Below are positions 24,978-36,209 of a DNA stretch of 46,634 nt, piece after piece. The notes under the pieces were generated by a model. The model worked only from the letters and a program-made list of their open reading frames with translations, searched no databases and was not told the origin of the DNA. The stretch comes from Sphingomonas changbaiensis NBRC 104936. GTDB lineage: Bacteria > Pseudomonadota > Alphaproteobacteria > Sphingomonadales > Sphingomonadaceae. Both the position numbers and the translations under genes were made by a program. The stretch is taken from positions 1-46,634 of the forward strand of contig NZ_BBWU01000023.1 of assembly GCF_000974765.1 (NCBI RefSeq), given 5' to 3'. Numbering within the stretch: position 1 is the first letter of the stretch; each line of letters opens with the position of its first letter.

Positions 24978-25583
24978 ATGGACGTCATTCTGCTTGAACG
25001 CGTCGAAAAGCTGGGCGGCATCGGGGACGTCGTCTCCGTGAAGCCGGGCTTTGCGCGCAACTTCCTCCTGCCCCGCAAGAAGGCGCTGCGCGCCAACGAA
25101 GCCAACCGCAAGGTATTCGAAGCCAACCGCGCCCAGATCGAGGCCGACAACGCGGCCCGCAAGGCGACCGCGGAAACGGATTCGAAGGGCATCGACGGCA
25201 AGTCGGTCACGCTGATCCGCCAGGCGTCGAACACCGGCCAGCTCTACGGCTCGGTCTCGGTCCGCGACATCGCGGAAGCGCTGCAGGCCGACGGCACGAA
25301 GGTTCAGAAGAACCAGATCGTGCTCGACAAGCCGATCAAGGCGATCGGCGTGAACACGGTCAAGGTGGCTCTTCACCCCGAGGTTTCGGTCACGATCACC
25401 GTCAACGTCGCCCGCTCGCCTGAAGAGGCCGAGCTGCAGGCGAAGGGCGTCGACGTGATGGCCGAGATGTTCGAAAAGGACGCGGCCGGCTTCACCGAAG
25501 CGTTCGACCCGAACGCCGAGCCGGGCGACATCGCCGCCGCGACCGCGGCGCCGGCAGCCGAGGGCGAGGAAGCCGCGGCTTAG
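24978..25583 (+). CDS. rplI: 50S ribosomal protein L9
   Basis: Large-subunit protein with two globular domains joined by a long helix. The N-terminal signature VILLERVEKLGGIGDVVSVK leads to PGFARNFLLPRKKA. At 201 residues it is about 50 longer than E. coli L9 because of an Ala/Glu/Pro-rich C-terminal tail (AAPAAEGEEAAA), which is common in alphaproteobacteria. GGAACC before the ATG; 12 bases after rpsR. A hairpin terminator lies about 100 bases downstream. Confidence 0.97.
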   Translation: MDVILLERVEKLGGIGDVVSVKPGFARNFLLPRKKALRANEANRKVFEANRAQIEADNAARKATAETDSKGIDGKSVTLIRQASNTGQLYGSVSVRDIAEALQADGTKVQKNQIVLDKPIKAIGVNTVKVALHPEVSVTITVNVARSPEEAELQAKGVDVMAEMFEKDAAGFTEAFDPNAEPGDIAAATAAPAAEGEEAAA

Positions 25584-25599
25584 CACCGATATTCGTCGT

Positions 25600-25672
25600 C
25601 ACCCCGGCCTTGAGCCGGGGTCCACCTTCTTTGAAAGGCAGGTGGATGCCGGATCAAGTCCGGCATGACGAA
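25600..25672. repeat. Intergenic palindromic repeats (CCGGGG type)
   Basis: Two palindromes in tandem: CCCCGGCCTTGAGCCGGGG (25602-25620) and ATGCCGGATCAAGTCCGGCAT (25646-25667, one-base bulge). Short repeats of this kind are scattered in alphaproteobacterial intergenic regions. Confidence 0.7.
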
Positions 25673-25683
25673 GAAGGAAACAA

Positions 25684-25718
25684 GGGCTTCGCTCCACCCC
25701 GGAGCGGAGCCCTTTTCC
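25684..25718 (+). terminator. Rho-independent terminator of the rpsF-rpsR-rplI operon
   Basis: GGGCTTCGCTCC pairs with GGAGCGGAGCCC (one internal mismatch), loop ACCCC, followed by TTTTCCTT. It is well placed after rplI and before the next gene. Confidence 0.75.
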
Positions 25719-25753
25719 TTGGCGCTCGTTGGTCCCGTCAAAGGAGATCAGCG

Positions 25754-25969
25754 ATGCGCGACAACAGCGGCAGCGGCAAAGGCAAGAACAACGTCCGCGA
25801 CCCGACGCTCAGGGACGTGGAGCAAGGCACGGCCGCTCCCCACGCCACGCCCCGACGCAAGCGTGAGGACACGGACGATCGAGCCGACGAAAACGCGAGC
25901 GCCCTCGGCGGCCATGTCGCCACCCGCTCGAACACAGCGCCGACGCCAGAGGATGAACGGACCGAGTAA
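25754..25969 (+). CDS. Small hydrophilic hypothetical protein
   Basis: 71 residues, not recognised. AAGGAGA eight bases ahead of the ATG marks the start. The protein is strongly charged and probably disordered (SGSGKGKNNVRD, RRKREDTDDRADEN), with no hydrophobic segment. Single gene between the L9 operon terminator and a family B repeat; its TAA stop abuts that repeat. Confidence 0.6.
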   Translation: MRDNSGSGKGKNNVRDPTLRDVEQGTAAPHATPRRKREDTDDRADENASALGGHVATRSNTAPTPEDERTE

Positions 25970-26096
25970 ATCCTCCCCTTCGAGGGGAGGTGGCGCCCAG
26001 CGCGACGGAGGGGTGTCAGCGGTGGAGTAAATCTCGAACGGTGACACCCCTCCACCACCGCTTCGCGGCGGTCCCCCTCCCCTTCCAGGGGAGGAT
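25970..26096. repeat. Family B composite palindromic repeat
   Basis: Left half reads CCTCCCCTTCGAGGGGAGG then GACGGAGGGGTGTC; right half is its inverted counterpart, GACACCCCTCCACCACCG then CCTCCCCTTCCAGGGGAGG. Both genes beside it stop at its edges (25969 and 26097). Other copies: 1, 46139, 46550. Confidence 0.88.
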
Positions 26097-26837
26097 CTAT
26101 ACCGCCCAGCGGAAGGCGCGTTTCAGCTCGGCGATGCCGTCGCGGTCGTAGCAGCGGCCATGGGCGAGAATGATCCGCTCCGGCGCCCAGCCGATCATCC
26201 GGCGCACGGCGGTGCGAAGCGTGCGCCTGTGGCGCCAGAAGCTCAGTCGCATGTCGATCGGTGCCTTGCCGTCCGGATCGGCCGCGCCCGACCATCTGAT
26301 GATCGTGCGCAGGAGCCGCGAACGGATGCGCCGCGGCTCGAAATTCTCGATAAGGTCGGTCAGGATCAGCGTGCGTGACGAGCGGTGGAAGAAATCCGCT
26401 TCGGTCAGCAGTCCGCCTGGCACCAGCACCTGATCGATCGCGTCCGCCCAGGCAGGATCGGAGGTGTCGCCCAGCACTCGATGCAGCGGCAGCGGCCGCT
26501 TGGCGGCGCGGTCAAGGCCGGGAACCGCATGGACCTGGGCCCCTGGAAAGCGCGCGGCCCAATCCGGAATCCACCAGTAATGAAGCGAGTTGGGCGCGAT
26601 CAGGTGGCGCACCGGGCCGAGCGCGGCGATTGCTTCGGCAAGCGCGTGGTCGAGCGCAATCGGCGAATGCAGCCATAAACCGCCGTCCGGCAGCCGCACC
26701 ACCGTCATCCGCGTGGGAAACGGCAGCTTCAGCCCCAGATAGCCCATCGCGATTTCAGGCCCGTCGACGATCCATACGCCGTCGGCGAACGGCTTCAGGA
26801 CATTCAGCGGCGAATAGGGCTCGAACGCGTCACGCAT
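26097..26837 (-). CDS. DUF4336 domain-containing protein (metallo-hydrolase-like)
   Basis: 246 residues, cytoplasmic, no signal peptide. It starts EPYSPLNVLKPFADGVWIVDGPEI and contains HLIAPNSLHYWWIPDWAARFPGAQVHAVPGL, typical of DUF4336, a family related to beta-lactamase-fold hydrolases but lacking their full HxHxDH metal motif. FHRSSRTLILTDLIENF and ERIILAHGRCYDRD are also family-like. The reaction is unknown. Single gene; its TAG stop is set by the edge of the family B repeat. Confidence 0.8.
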   Translation of the reverse strand: MRDAFEPYSPLNVLKPFADGVWIVDGPEIAMGYLGLKLPFPTRMTVVRLPDGGLWLHSPIALDHALAEAIAALGPVRHLIAPNSLHYWWIPDWAARFPGAQVHAVPGLDRAAKRPLPLHRVLGDTSDPAWADAIDQVLVPGGLLTEADFFHRSSRTLILTDLIENFEPRRIRSRLLRTIIRWSGAADPDGKAPIDMRLSFWRHRRTLRTAVRRMIGWAPERIILAHGRCYDRDGIAELKRAFRWAV

Positions 26838-26850
26838 TCATGGGGCACGC

Positions 26851-26931
26851 TCAGCTGCAGGCGACGACGGCAAACAGAGTAGCAGCAAGCGAAGTCAGGG
26901 CAATGGCGACGGGAACGGCTTTGGCGATCAT
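26851..26931 (-). CDS. Possible small membrane peptide (26 aa)
   Basis: ATG at 26931 would give MIAKAVPVAIALTSLAATL and a short Cys-containing tail: one hydrophobic helix after a Lys. No clear Shine-Dalgarno. It is listed because a second peptide of the same kind follows upstream and no other gene explains 26838-27236. Confidence 0.25.
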   Translation of the reverse strand: MIAKAVPVAIALTSLAATLFAVVACS

Positions 26932-26969
26932 GGGCGTCCAATGATCGAGCGGAGTTCCGGTTGCCTCCG

Positions 26970-27044
26970 CTACGCCGCGTACATGTACAGCGTGGAAAGC
27001 AGCGCGGTGAGCGAGGCCATGAGCGGGATGATGTTCCTGAGCAT
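26970..27044 (-). CDS. Possible small membrane peptide (24 aa)
   Basis: ATG at 27044 gives MLRNIIPLMASLTALLSTLY plus MYAA: a single hydrophobic helix with one positive residue near the start. TGGGG lies just before the ATG. Same-strand neighbour of the 26-residue candidate. No recognised family. Confidence 0.28.
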   Translation of the reverse strand: MLRNIIPLMASLTALLSTLYMYAA

Positions 27045-27148
27045 GAACCCCAGATAAACGAGTCGCGCGGGAGCGGCTGTGAAGTGCGACACAGGGGCGA
27101 AATAAGTCGATGGGCGCGACGAAGGTTTCTGTTCCGGCGACCAAACTC

Positions 27149-27220
27149 CGTTCGCTTCGAGCGAAGTCGAGAAGCGCGCACGTCGGGCCAATCGTTTCTC
27201 GACTTCGCTCGAAACGAACG
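27149..27220. repeat. Family C inverted repeat
   Basis: CGTTCGCTTCGAGCGAAGTC... (27149-27176) is inverted at 27193-27220 with only a few mismatches, loop about 16 bases. Each arm also contains a smaller palindrome (CTTCGAGCGAAG-like). It lies just downstream of folE. Confidence 0.8.
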
Positions 27221-27236
27221 GGACCTTCGTTCGCGC

Positions 27237-27848
27237 CTAGCACCCCATCAGCGCCAGCACTTCCTTGCGGCTGCGCTCGTCCTCGCGGAAGACGCCCATC
27301 ATGCGGCTGGTGGTCATCACCACGCCGGGCGTGCGGACGCCGCGGGCGGCCATGCAGCTGTGGCTCGCCTCGATCACAACCGCGACACCCTGCGGCTGGA
27401 GATTATCCCAGATACAGTCGGCGACTTCGGCGGTTAGCCGCTCCTGCACCTGCAGCCGCCGCGCAAAGCCGTGCAGCACGCGCGCGAGCTTCGAGATGCC
27501 GACCACCCGGTCCTTCGGCAGATAGGCGATGTGTGCCTTGCCGATGATTGGCGCCATGTGGTGCTCGCAATGCGACTGGAACGGAATGTCGCGCAACAGC
27601 ACGATCTCGTCATAGCCGCCGACTTCCTCGAACGTGCGGCTGAGGTGGGCGGACGGATCTTCGTCATAGCCCTGGCAATATTCCTTCCACGCGCGCGCGA
27701 CGCGCAGGGGCGTGTCGGCCAGCCCTTCGCGATCGGGATCGTCGCCCGCCCAGGCAAGCAATGTCCGAACCGCCTTTGCGACGTTGCGAGGGACCGGAAT
27801 CTTCCCCGGAGTCTCGATCAGATCGCCGTCTTCCAGATGATCGCCCAC
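27237..27848 (-). CDS. folE: GTP cyclohydrolase I
   Basis: First step of tetrahydrofolate (and 7-deazapurine) synthesis: GTP to dihydroneopterin triphosphate. 203 residues. Zinc and catalytic residues are visible in [19 protein letters not shown] (Cys and His ligands), with [16 protein letters not shown] carrying the second conserved Cys, and [15 protein letters not shown] as family signature. GTG start at 27848. Single gene, divergent from the TonB-dependent receptor. Confidence 0.96.
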   Translation of the reverse strand: MGDHLEDGDLIETPGKIPVPRNVAKAVRTLLAWAGDDPDREGLADTPLRVARAWKEYCQGYDEDPSAHLSRTFEEVGGYDEIVLLRDIPFQSHCEHHMAPIIGKAHIAYLPKDRVVGISKLARVLHGFARRLQVQERLTAEVADCIWDNLQPQGVAVVIEASHSCMAARGVRTPGVVMTTSRMMGVFREDERSRKEVLALMGC

Positions 27849-27984
27849 TAAGCCGGCCCTTTATTGCTCCCGGCGCCGATATAGGGCGCCGATCCGCACG
27901 CGCAAATGACGCTACGGCATGCAAGCCCAGTGCGGCAGAAGCGCCACAACCGGCAGAAATCCGCGATTCTCAAGGCAATCTTTA

Positions 27985-28012
27985 TTGACCGAAATGAAAC
28001 AATAAGCATGAT
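27985..28012 (+). promoter_or_regulatory. Possible sigma70-type promoter of the receptor gene
   Basis: TTGACC (27985-27990), 16 bases, CATGAT (28007-28012), 64 bases ahead of the receptor ATG, in a locally A/T-rich stretch. The match to consensus is moderate. Confidence 0.33.
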
Positions 28013-28076
28013 CCGCCTCGAAGAGACGCAACAATGCGTCCGCGGCCGATACGGCAGCTATTGGGGAGGGATGCAC

Positions 28077-31028
28077 ATGACGCGTAAGTTCGATCTGCTG
28101 GGCGCGACTGCACTGGCTTTGCTGGCGGCCGTCCCCGCCGCCGCTCAGGATGCCGGGGCGTCGCCGCCGCAAGGCGCAGCTACATCCGCGGCCGCGACGG
28201 ACCAGGGGATCGGCGACATCATCGTCACCGCGCAGCGTCAGTCCGAAGCGCTGCAGAGCGTGCCGATCGCCGTGTCCGCGTTCAGCTCCGACTCTCTCCG
28301 GCAGCAGCAGATCAACTCGACCAGCGACCTTCAGCTCTCGCTGCCGAACATCACCTATACCAAGAGCAATTTCACCTCCTCGTCGTCGTTCAACATCCGC
28401 GGCATCGGCGACCTGTGCGTCGGCGTCACCTGCGACGCGGCCACTGCCGTGCACGTCAACGACGTGCCGGTCCTGGGCTCCCCGATCTTCCAGAACGAGT
28501 TCTTCGACGTCGAGCGCATCGAAGTGCTGCGCGGGCCGCAAGGCACGCTGTTCGGCCGCAACGCGACCGGCGGCGTGATCAACTTCATCACCGCCAAGCC
28601 GGACCTGACCGGGATCCACGCGTCGGGTGAGGTGGAATACGGGAATTACCAGAGCGTGCGCGTGAAGGGCATGTTCAACCTGCCGCTCACCGAAACGATC
28701 GGCGTGCGCGTCGCCGGCTATTACCTGAACCGCGACGGCTTCACCAAGAACCTGTTCAACAACCAGCGGATCGACGGCCGCGACCAGTACGACATCCGCG
28801 GATCGATCCGGTGGGAGCCCAGCGCCGACACCACTTTGGACATCGTCGGCCACTATTTCCGCGAGAATGACGATCGCTCGCGCATCCAGAAGCAGCTCTG
28901 CCACCGCGACCCGACCGGCATTCTCGGCTGCCTTCCCGACCGGCTCGGCTTCGAGCAGCTGAATGGCGACGCCACGCTGGCGTCGATCCTGACCTCGAGC
29001 GAATTCCTCCGGCTGAGGGGGTCGACGGCTCCGCTGGCGCCATTCGCGCTCGGCAGCGTCTACCAGACCGACGGAGACGTCTATACCGGCTACGTCAATC
29101 CGGCGAACGTCCGCACGGTCAACATCGACTCGCTGCCCCGCTTCCGCACCAACGAGAAGCAGGTCCTGCTGAACTTCAATCAGGCGATTGGATCGCTGAA
29201 CCTGAAGCTGGACGGGGGCTATACCGAGGGCTCGACCGACTCGACCGTCGACTACAATATCGGCATCGAGCGGTCCTACGCGAACAACCCCGGCCTGAAC
29301 GCATTCAACGCCTTTGCCGGCGCGGGCCTGCTCGGGCCCGGCTATCTCGCCGTCCGCAACGCGCTGATCCCCAACGGCCCCAGCAGCCTCTGTCAATCGA
29401 CGGCGGAAGAAACCGGCACCGGCGTGTTCGGCGGGCACAAGGTATGCGCGCCGACCAGCCTCGATTTCGACCGGTCCGACGCCCACGGCCACCAGTGGTT
29501 CGGCGAAGGCATCCTGACCTCGAAGTTCTCGGGACCGCTCAACTTCCTGATCGGCGCCGGCTATCTGGACTATACGGTCAAGGACAACAGCTATTACGTG
29601 AACTCGTTCGGCCTCGATTATGCTGCCGGCCTGCTCGGCGGCGGCGCGGGCTACCTGGCGACGCCTTTCTACCGCAACCAGTCGCTCGTCTATCACCTGA
29701 AAAGCTATGGCATCTTCGGCGAAGCCTATTACGACGTGACGGATCGGCTGAAGCTGACCGCCGGCCTTCGTTACAATCACGACGACAAGCATGTCGTCGC
29801 GCGGACGACCCTGCTGAACTGCCCGGTGCCGCTGAGCACGACGGACGCCTACAGCGCGCCCAGTTTCGCGTGCTTTGACGCCGACCCGTCGATCACCGGC
29901 AACCAGCCGCTCGCGATCAACAATGTGAAATTCGGACGGCTGACCGGTCGCGCGGTGCTCGACTGGCAGATCACTGACCGTAACCTGCTCTATTTCTCCT
30001 ATTCGCGCGGCTACAAATCAGGCGGCATCAATCCACCGCTCTCGCCGGTGACGGCGGTGCCGGTGTCGTTCGGCCCCGAAACCGTGAACGCGTTCGAGAT
30101 CGGTTCGAAGAACACGTTCCTCGACGGCACGGTGCGCCTGAACTTCACCGCCTTCTACTATCAGTACAAGCAGTTGCAGCTCAGCCGCATCGTCGCGCGC
30201 ACGTCGGTCAACGACAATGTCAACGCGGATATCTACGGCCTCGAGGCGGAAGCGATCATCCATCCCATGCGGTCGGTGCTCGCGAATCTGGGCTTCAGCT
30301 ACCTTCACACCCGCGTTTCCGCCGACAAGTTCCTGGTCAATCCGCAGGACGTGTCGGGTGGCCGCGCCGATGCCGTCATCATCAAGGACCTGACGAACGC
30401 GTCGAACTGCGCCGTCGTTTCCAACAGCGGCAACCCGGCCGTGTCGAACGGCTTCGTGAACAACGTCAACGCGGGCATCAACGCCGGCGCCTTCTCCGCT
30501 CCGGCCTTTGGCGGCCTCGGCCCGAATACCGGCCTGCAGGGCACGACGCCGATCCCCGGCACCAACACCACCGGCGCGTTCAGCGTCTGCTCGCTGCTCG
30601 CAGGCGTCGCGGCGGCCACGCCGGCCGCGGCCGTCACCGTCCTCGAAGCGGGCGTGCCGGTGAACATTCGCGGCAACCAGCTGCCGCAATCGCCGCAGTA
30701 CAAGTTCTCGGCCGGCCTCCAGTACACCGCCTACTTCGCCAACGACTGGACGCTCGTCCCACGGATCGATCTGACCTATACCGGCGGCTATTACGGCAGC
30801 ATCTTCAATCAGCCGATCAACCGCATCCAGGGCTATGAAGTCGTCAATGCGCAGATCCAGCTGAACGGGCCGGATGATCGCTATTTCGTCCGCGCCTTCG
30901 TGCAGAACCTGACAAAGAACAACGCGATCACCGGCCTGTACGTGACCGATCAGTCCTCGGGCCTGTTCACCAACGCCTTCACGCTGGAACCGCGCCGCTA
31001 CGGCATCGCCGCCGGCTTCCGCTTCTAA
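28077..31028 (+). CDS. TonB-dependent receptor
   Basis: Outer-membrane gated channel that imports a large or scarce substrate using TonB energy. From the ATG at 28077 (GGGAGGG six bases upstream) it has 983 residues: signal peptide ending AAVPAAAQ, a TonB-box/plug region (GDIIVTAQRQSEALQSVPI, then FNIRGIGDLCVGVTC and VERIEVLRGPQGTLFGRNATGG), and a beta-barrel ending in YGIAAGFRF with terminal Phe. Two Cys lie close together in the plug and others in extracellular-type loops. The substrate is not indicated; no transporter or regulator is adjacent. Confidence 0.95.
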   Translation: MTRKFDLLGATALALLAAVPAAAQDAGASPPQGAATSAAATDQGIGDIIVTAQRQSEALQSVPIAVSAFSSDSLRQQQINSTSDLQLSLPNITYTKSNFTSSSSFNIRGIGDLCVGVTCDAATAVHVNDVPVLGSPIFQNEFFDVERIEVLRGPQGTLFGRNATGGVINFITAKPDLTGIHASGEVEYGNYQSVRVKGMFNLPLTETIGVRVAGYYLNRDGFTKNLFNNQRIDGRDQYDIRGSIRWEPSADTTLDIVGHYFRENDDRSRIQKQLCHRDPTGILGCLPDRLGFEQLNGDATLASILTSSEFLRLRGSTAPLAPFALGSVYQTDGDVYTGYVNPANVRTVNIDSLPRFRTNEKQVLLNFNQAIGSLNLKLDGGYTEGSTDSTVDYNIGIERSYANNPGLNAFNAFAGAGLLGPGYLAVRNALIPNGPSSLCQSTAEETGTGVFGGHKVCAPTSLDFDRSDAHGHQWFGEGILTSKFSGPLNFLIGAGYLDYTVKDNSYYVNSFGLDYAAGLLGGGAGYLATPFYRNQSLVYHLKSYGIFGEAYYDVTDRLKLTAGLRYNHDDKHVVARTTLLNCPVPLSTTDAYSAPSFACFDADPSITGNQPLAINNVKFGRLTGRAVLDWQITDRNLLYFSYSRGYKSGGINPPLSPVTAVPVSFGPETVNAFEIGSKNTFLDGTVRLNFTAFYYQYKQLQLSRIVARTSVNDNVNADIYGLEAEAIIHPMRSVLANLGFSYLHTRVSADKFLVNPQDVSGGRADAVIIKDLTNASNCAVVSNSGNPAVSNGFVNNVNAGINAGAFSAPAFGGLGPNTGLQGTTPIPGTNTTGAFSVCSLLAGVAAATPAAAVTVLEAGVPVNIRGNQLPQSPQYKFSAGLQYTAYFANDWTLVPRIDLTYTGGYYGSIFNQPINRIQGYEVVNAQIQLNGPDDRYFVRAFVQNLTKNNAITGLYVTDQSSGLFTNAFTLEPRRYGIAAGFRF

Positions 31029-31048
31029 GCGAAACGAGTTCCGTCCCT

Positions 31049-31082
31049 GAGCCCGCGCGACATCCTCGCGCGGGCTCTTTCT
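31049..31082 (+). terminator. Rho-independent terminator of the receptor gene
   Basis: GAGCCCGCGCGA (31049-31060) pairs perfectly with TCGCGCGGGCTC (31066-31077) with a 5-base loop, followed by TTTCTT. It starts 20 bases after the stop. Confidence 0.88.
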
Positions 31083-31121
31083 TAAGCGGAACGATCGCCC
31101 GCAGTGGCGGGTTCGCGCGGG

Positions 31122-31712
31122 ATGGAAGAACTCTCCAGCTGGATGGCGCCGATCGCGACCACCCTTGCCGCCTGCATGACCGCCGCGAACCTTGGCACGC
31201 GCGTGACCGGCTGGGGGTTCATCGTGTTCACGATCGGCTCGCTGGCCTGGACGACCTATGGCGCGACCACGGACCAGTCGAACCTGCTGTGGCAGAACCT
31301 GTTCCTGACCGCGGTGAACCTGATCGGCGTCTGGCGCTGGCTGGGCCGCCAGGCGCGACTCGACGACGGCGCGCGCGCGGCGGCCGAGCGCAGCGAGCAC
31401 CAGAACGCGCCGACGCTCTTTCCCGTCTCCGCGCTCACCGGCTCACCACTGCTGTCCGCTAAGGGCGAAACGATCGGCTCGACAGTCGACGCGATGGCCC
31501 GCTGCAGCGACGGCGGCATCGAATATCTTGTGGTCGGCAGCGGCGGCGTCGGAGGCCTCGGCGAAACGCTCCACGCGCTGCCCTGGCGCGACGTGACCGT
31601 CGAGCCCGAGAGAGTCATGACCAGCACGAGCATCGACGGGCTGAAGCCGCTGGACCCGAACCATTGGCCCGCGCGCCTAGGCCGTCGGCCTGACCTCGAA
31701 GCCAGAGACTGA
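31122..31712 (+). CDS. Membrane protein with C-terminal PRC-barrel-like domain
   Basis: 196 residues. The N-terminal ~75 residues have two or three hydrophobic helices (MAPIATTLAACMTAANLGT, GFIVFTIGSLAWTTYGA, NLFLTAVNLIGVWRWLG); the rest looks like a PRC-barrel (FPVSALTGSPLLSAKGETIG followed by EYLVVGSGGVGGLGE and LPWRDVTVEPE). PRC-barrels often bind RNA or other proteins; the role here is unknown. The ATG at 31122 was preferred to a GTG at 31104. Its end overlaps the convergent acylphosphatase gene by 36 bases. Confidence 0.75.
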   Translation: MEELSSWMAPIATTLAACMTAANLGTRVTGWGFIVFTIGSLAWTTYGATTDQSNLLWQNLFLTAVNLIGVWRWLGRQARLDDGARAAAERSEHQNAPTLFPVSALTGSPLLSAKGETIGSTVDAMARCSDGGIEYLVVGSGGVGGLGETLHALPWRDVTVEPERVMTSTSIDGLKPLDPNHWPARLGRRPDLEARD

Positions 31713-31952
31713 CAGCGCCTCGCCCGGCTGCTCCGCCACAGCGTCGACGCGCGCCAGCGACGGTCCCTGCCGAAGCGCTTCGACGAAACGAGCAAGCGGC
31801 GCATCCTCGCCGCTCGCCACCAATTCGACCCGCCCGTCGCGCAGGTTGCGCACCCATCCGTTCAGCCCGAACGCGAGCGCCTGGCTCTGCGCCCAATCGC
31901 GATAGCCGACGCCCTGCACGCGTCCGGAGATCAGCAGCCGGGTCGTCTGCAA
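31677..31952 (-). CDS. acyP: Acylphosphatase
   Basis: Small enzyme that hydrolyses acyl phosphates. 91 residues, normal size. The phosphate loop GRVQGVGYRDWA carries catalytic Arg18, and NGWVRNLRDGRVE carries Asn36, both essential in the family. It is convergent with the PRC-barrel gene and lies 20 bases downstream of the periplasmic protein gene on the same strand, so it may share its transcript. Confidence 0.94.
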   Translation of the reverse strand: MQTTRLLISGRVQGVGYRDWAQSQALAFGLNGWVRNLRDGRVELVASGEDAPLARFVEALRQGPSLARVDAVAEQPGEALSVSGFEVRPTA

Positions 31953-31972
31953 CGGATCCCCTCGCTGCTCAC

Positions 31973-32542
31973 TCAGCCGCCGGTCGACGGCGACGGCGAT
32001 GGCGATGGCGCCGGTGCAGGCGCCGCCTGGGCCTCCAGCTGCGCCGCCGTCATGCCGAGCACGGCTCCGCTCGGCCCCGGCGCAAATCCGGATTTCGGCA
32101 GCCGCACCTTGGCGCCGTTTGGAAGCGTCAGCGTCACCAGATCGCCTTCCACCAGCTCGATCGTGCCGACGGTTCCCCGCTGACGATCGTGCACGACGGC
32201 GCCGGGCGCCAGCATCTGGTCGAGATTGGCGACGCTCTGTTCGACCTGCGCGTTCAGCTGCTCCTTGGTCATGCTGAACGTCAGTCCCTTCGGGCGGAAC
32301 GCGAACGAGTCCTTTGACAGCCGCACCTCGTGCCGGTCGGTCTTGAGCACAACGAAGTTCGGCCCGACGGACGATATGGTCCCGACCGGGTTACCGCTCG
32401 GATCGATGACCGGCGTGCCGGCGACGATCTCGGCCGACGCCTGCGCGGTCGCACTCGCCGCCGGCGCCGGCGCTCCCTGGCCGAAAGCCGGTGCCACACC
32501 AAAACCCGCGACCGCAACGCACGCGAACAAAACAGATTTCAT
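31973..32542 (-). CDS. Secreted hypothetical protein with two beta-barrel-like repeats
   Basis: 189 residues. A signal peptide (MKSVLFACVAVAGFGVAPAF then GQ) is followed by two similar small beta modules: GTPVIDPSGNPVGTISSVG followed by FVVLKTDRHEVRLSKDSF, and GAVVHDRQRGTVGTIELVEG followed by VTLTLPNGAKVRLPKSGF. This is PRC-barrel-like and internally duplicated. The C-terminus is a Pro/Ser/Ala low-complexity tail (APSPSPSPSTGG). AGGAGG precedes the ATG at 32542. Function unknown; probably periplasmic. Confidence 0.78.
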   Translation of the reverse strand: MKSVLFACVAVAGFGVAPAFGQGAPAPAASATAQASAEIVAGTPVIDPSGNPVGTISSVGPNFVVLKTDRHEVRLSKDSFAFRPKGLTFSMTKEQLNAQVEQSVANLDQMLAPGAVVHDRQRGTVGTIELVEGDLVTLTLPNGAKVRLPKSGFAPGPSGAVLGMTAAQLEAQAAPAPAPSPSPSPSTGG

Positions 32543-32642
32543 GCTTCTCCTCCTATCGTGAAGGAGAACGTTTCGCAGAAGCTTCGGTTCTCTGTCAAAA
32601 ATTGGGCGCCTGCGTGATCGCACGGACGCGACATCTGCCCGC

Positions 32643-32701
32643 CTATTTCCGCCCCAAAAGCCGCTCCAGATCGGCTCTGGCGGGCTTCACTCAAATGGGC
32701 G
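32643..32701 (-). pseudogene. Relic matching the 3' end of mutL
   Basis: Read on the minus strand this gives P-I-stop-VKPARADLERLLGRK-stop, against PTWVKLSKIDLERLFGRK-stop at the true mutL end. The two DNA stretches share an exact run AAAAGCCGCTCCAGATC and align over about 60 bases with some 17 mismatches. It lies 550 bases downstream of mutL, so the small gene between (32750-33088) sits between two copies of the mutL tail. Confidence 0.5.
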
Positions 32702-32749
32702 CACAAGAGAAGGCGGATGTCCGCAACGGTGAACTGTAAGCGGCAACGC

Positions 32750-33088
32750 TCACTCGCAGCGATAGTAGACGGCAATGACCTTGTCATCCCGCTCACGAAA
32801 CAAACGAGACCCGGTCGTTCCAACCGTGAGTCGTTCCAGATAGGGTGGATGGGTTCGATCGCTCTGGAGAGCTACTTCGACCACATTGCTCTCCACTGAC
32901 ACTGTTCGGACAACAGGCTGACGCTGCCCGTCGTACTCCAGCTCGCGCGCTTTGATTTTGACGCGGGGAGTTCCTTCCGTTCCGCATCGAGCACCTTCGA
33001 TGCCCCAAGTACCGACGAAGCTGCCGGGGAAGTAGTCTGGGACGGTAATGGCTGTCGAAACAGCTCCGAAAAGGAGAATGGCTGGCAT
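32750..33088 (-). CDS. Secreted hypothetical protein
   Basis: 112 residues, unrecognised. The first 18 residues are hydrophobic (MPAILLFGAVSTAITVPDY), suggesting a signal peptide or anchor, followed by FVGTWGIEGARCGTEGTPRVKI and ending VIAVYYRCE; the two cysteines could form a disulfide. The start is ATG at 33088 or the GTG just before it (33091). It appears less GC-rich in codon choice than its neighbours and sits between mutL and a relic of the mutL tail, which suggests later arrival. Confidence 0.6.
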   Translation of the reverse strand: MPAILLFGAVSTAITVPDYFPGSFVGTWGIEGARCGTEGTPRVKIKARELEYDGQRQPVVRTVSVESNVVEVALQSDRTHPPYLERLTVGTTGSRLFRERDDKVIAVYYRCE

Positions 33089-33199
33089 CACATTGAACAG
33101 CTTAGAGCCACTTGCGGCGTCCGCAATGGTCGTTTGCGATCGCTCGGGACTATGATCGTCCCGAACAATTTTGAAGGCTGCAATCCTCGATTAAACCAC

Positions 33200-36194
<2,995 letters not shown>

Positions 36195-36209
36195 TCCGGG
36201 AGCGGCCAG

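Noticed and set aside
33142-33170. Hairpin CGGGAC-tatgatc-GTCCCG as a terminator for mutL
   Set aside because: On the mutL strand no T-run follows the stem. The nearby TTTT is on the other strand, where no gene ends.
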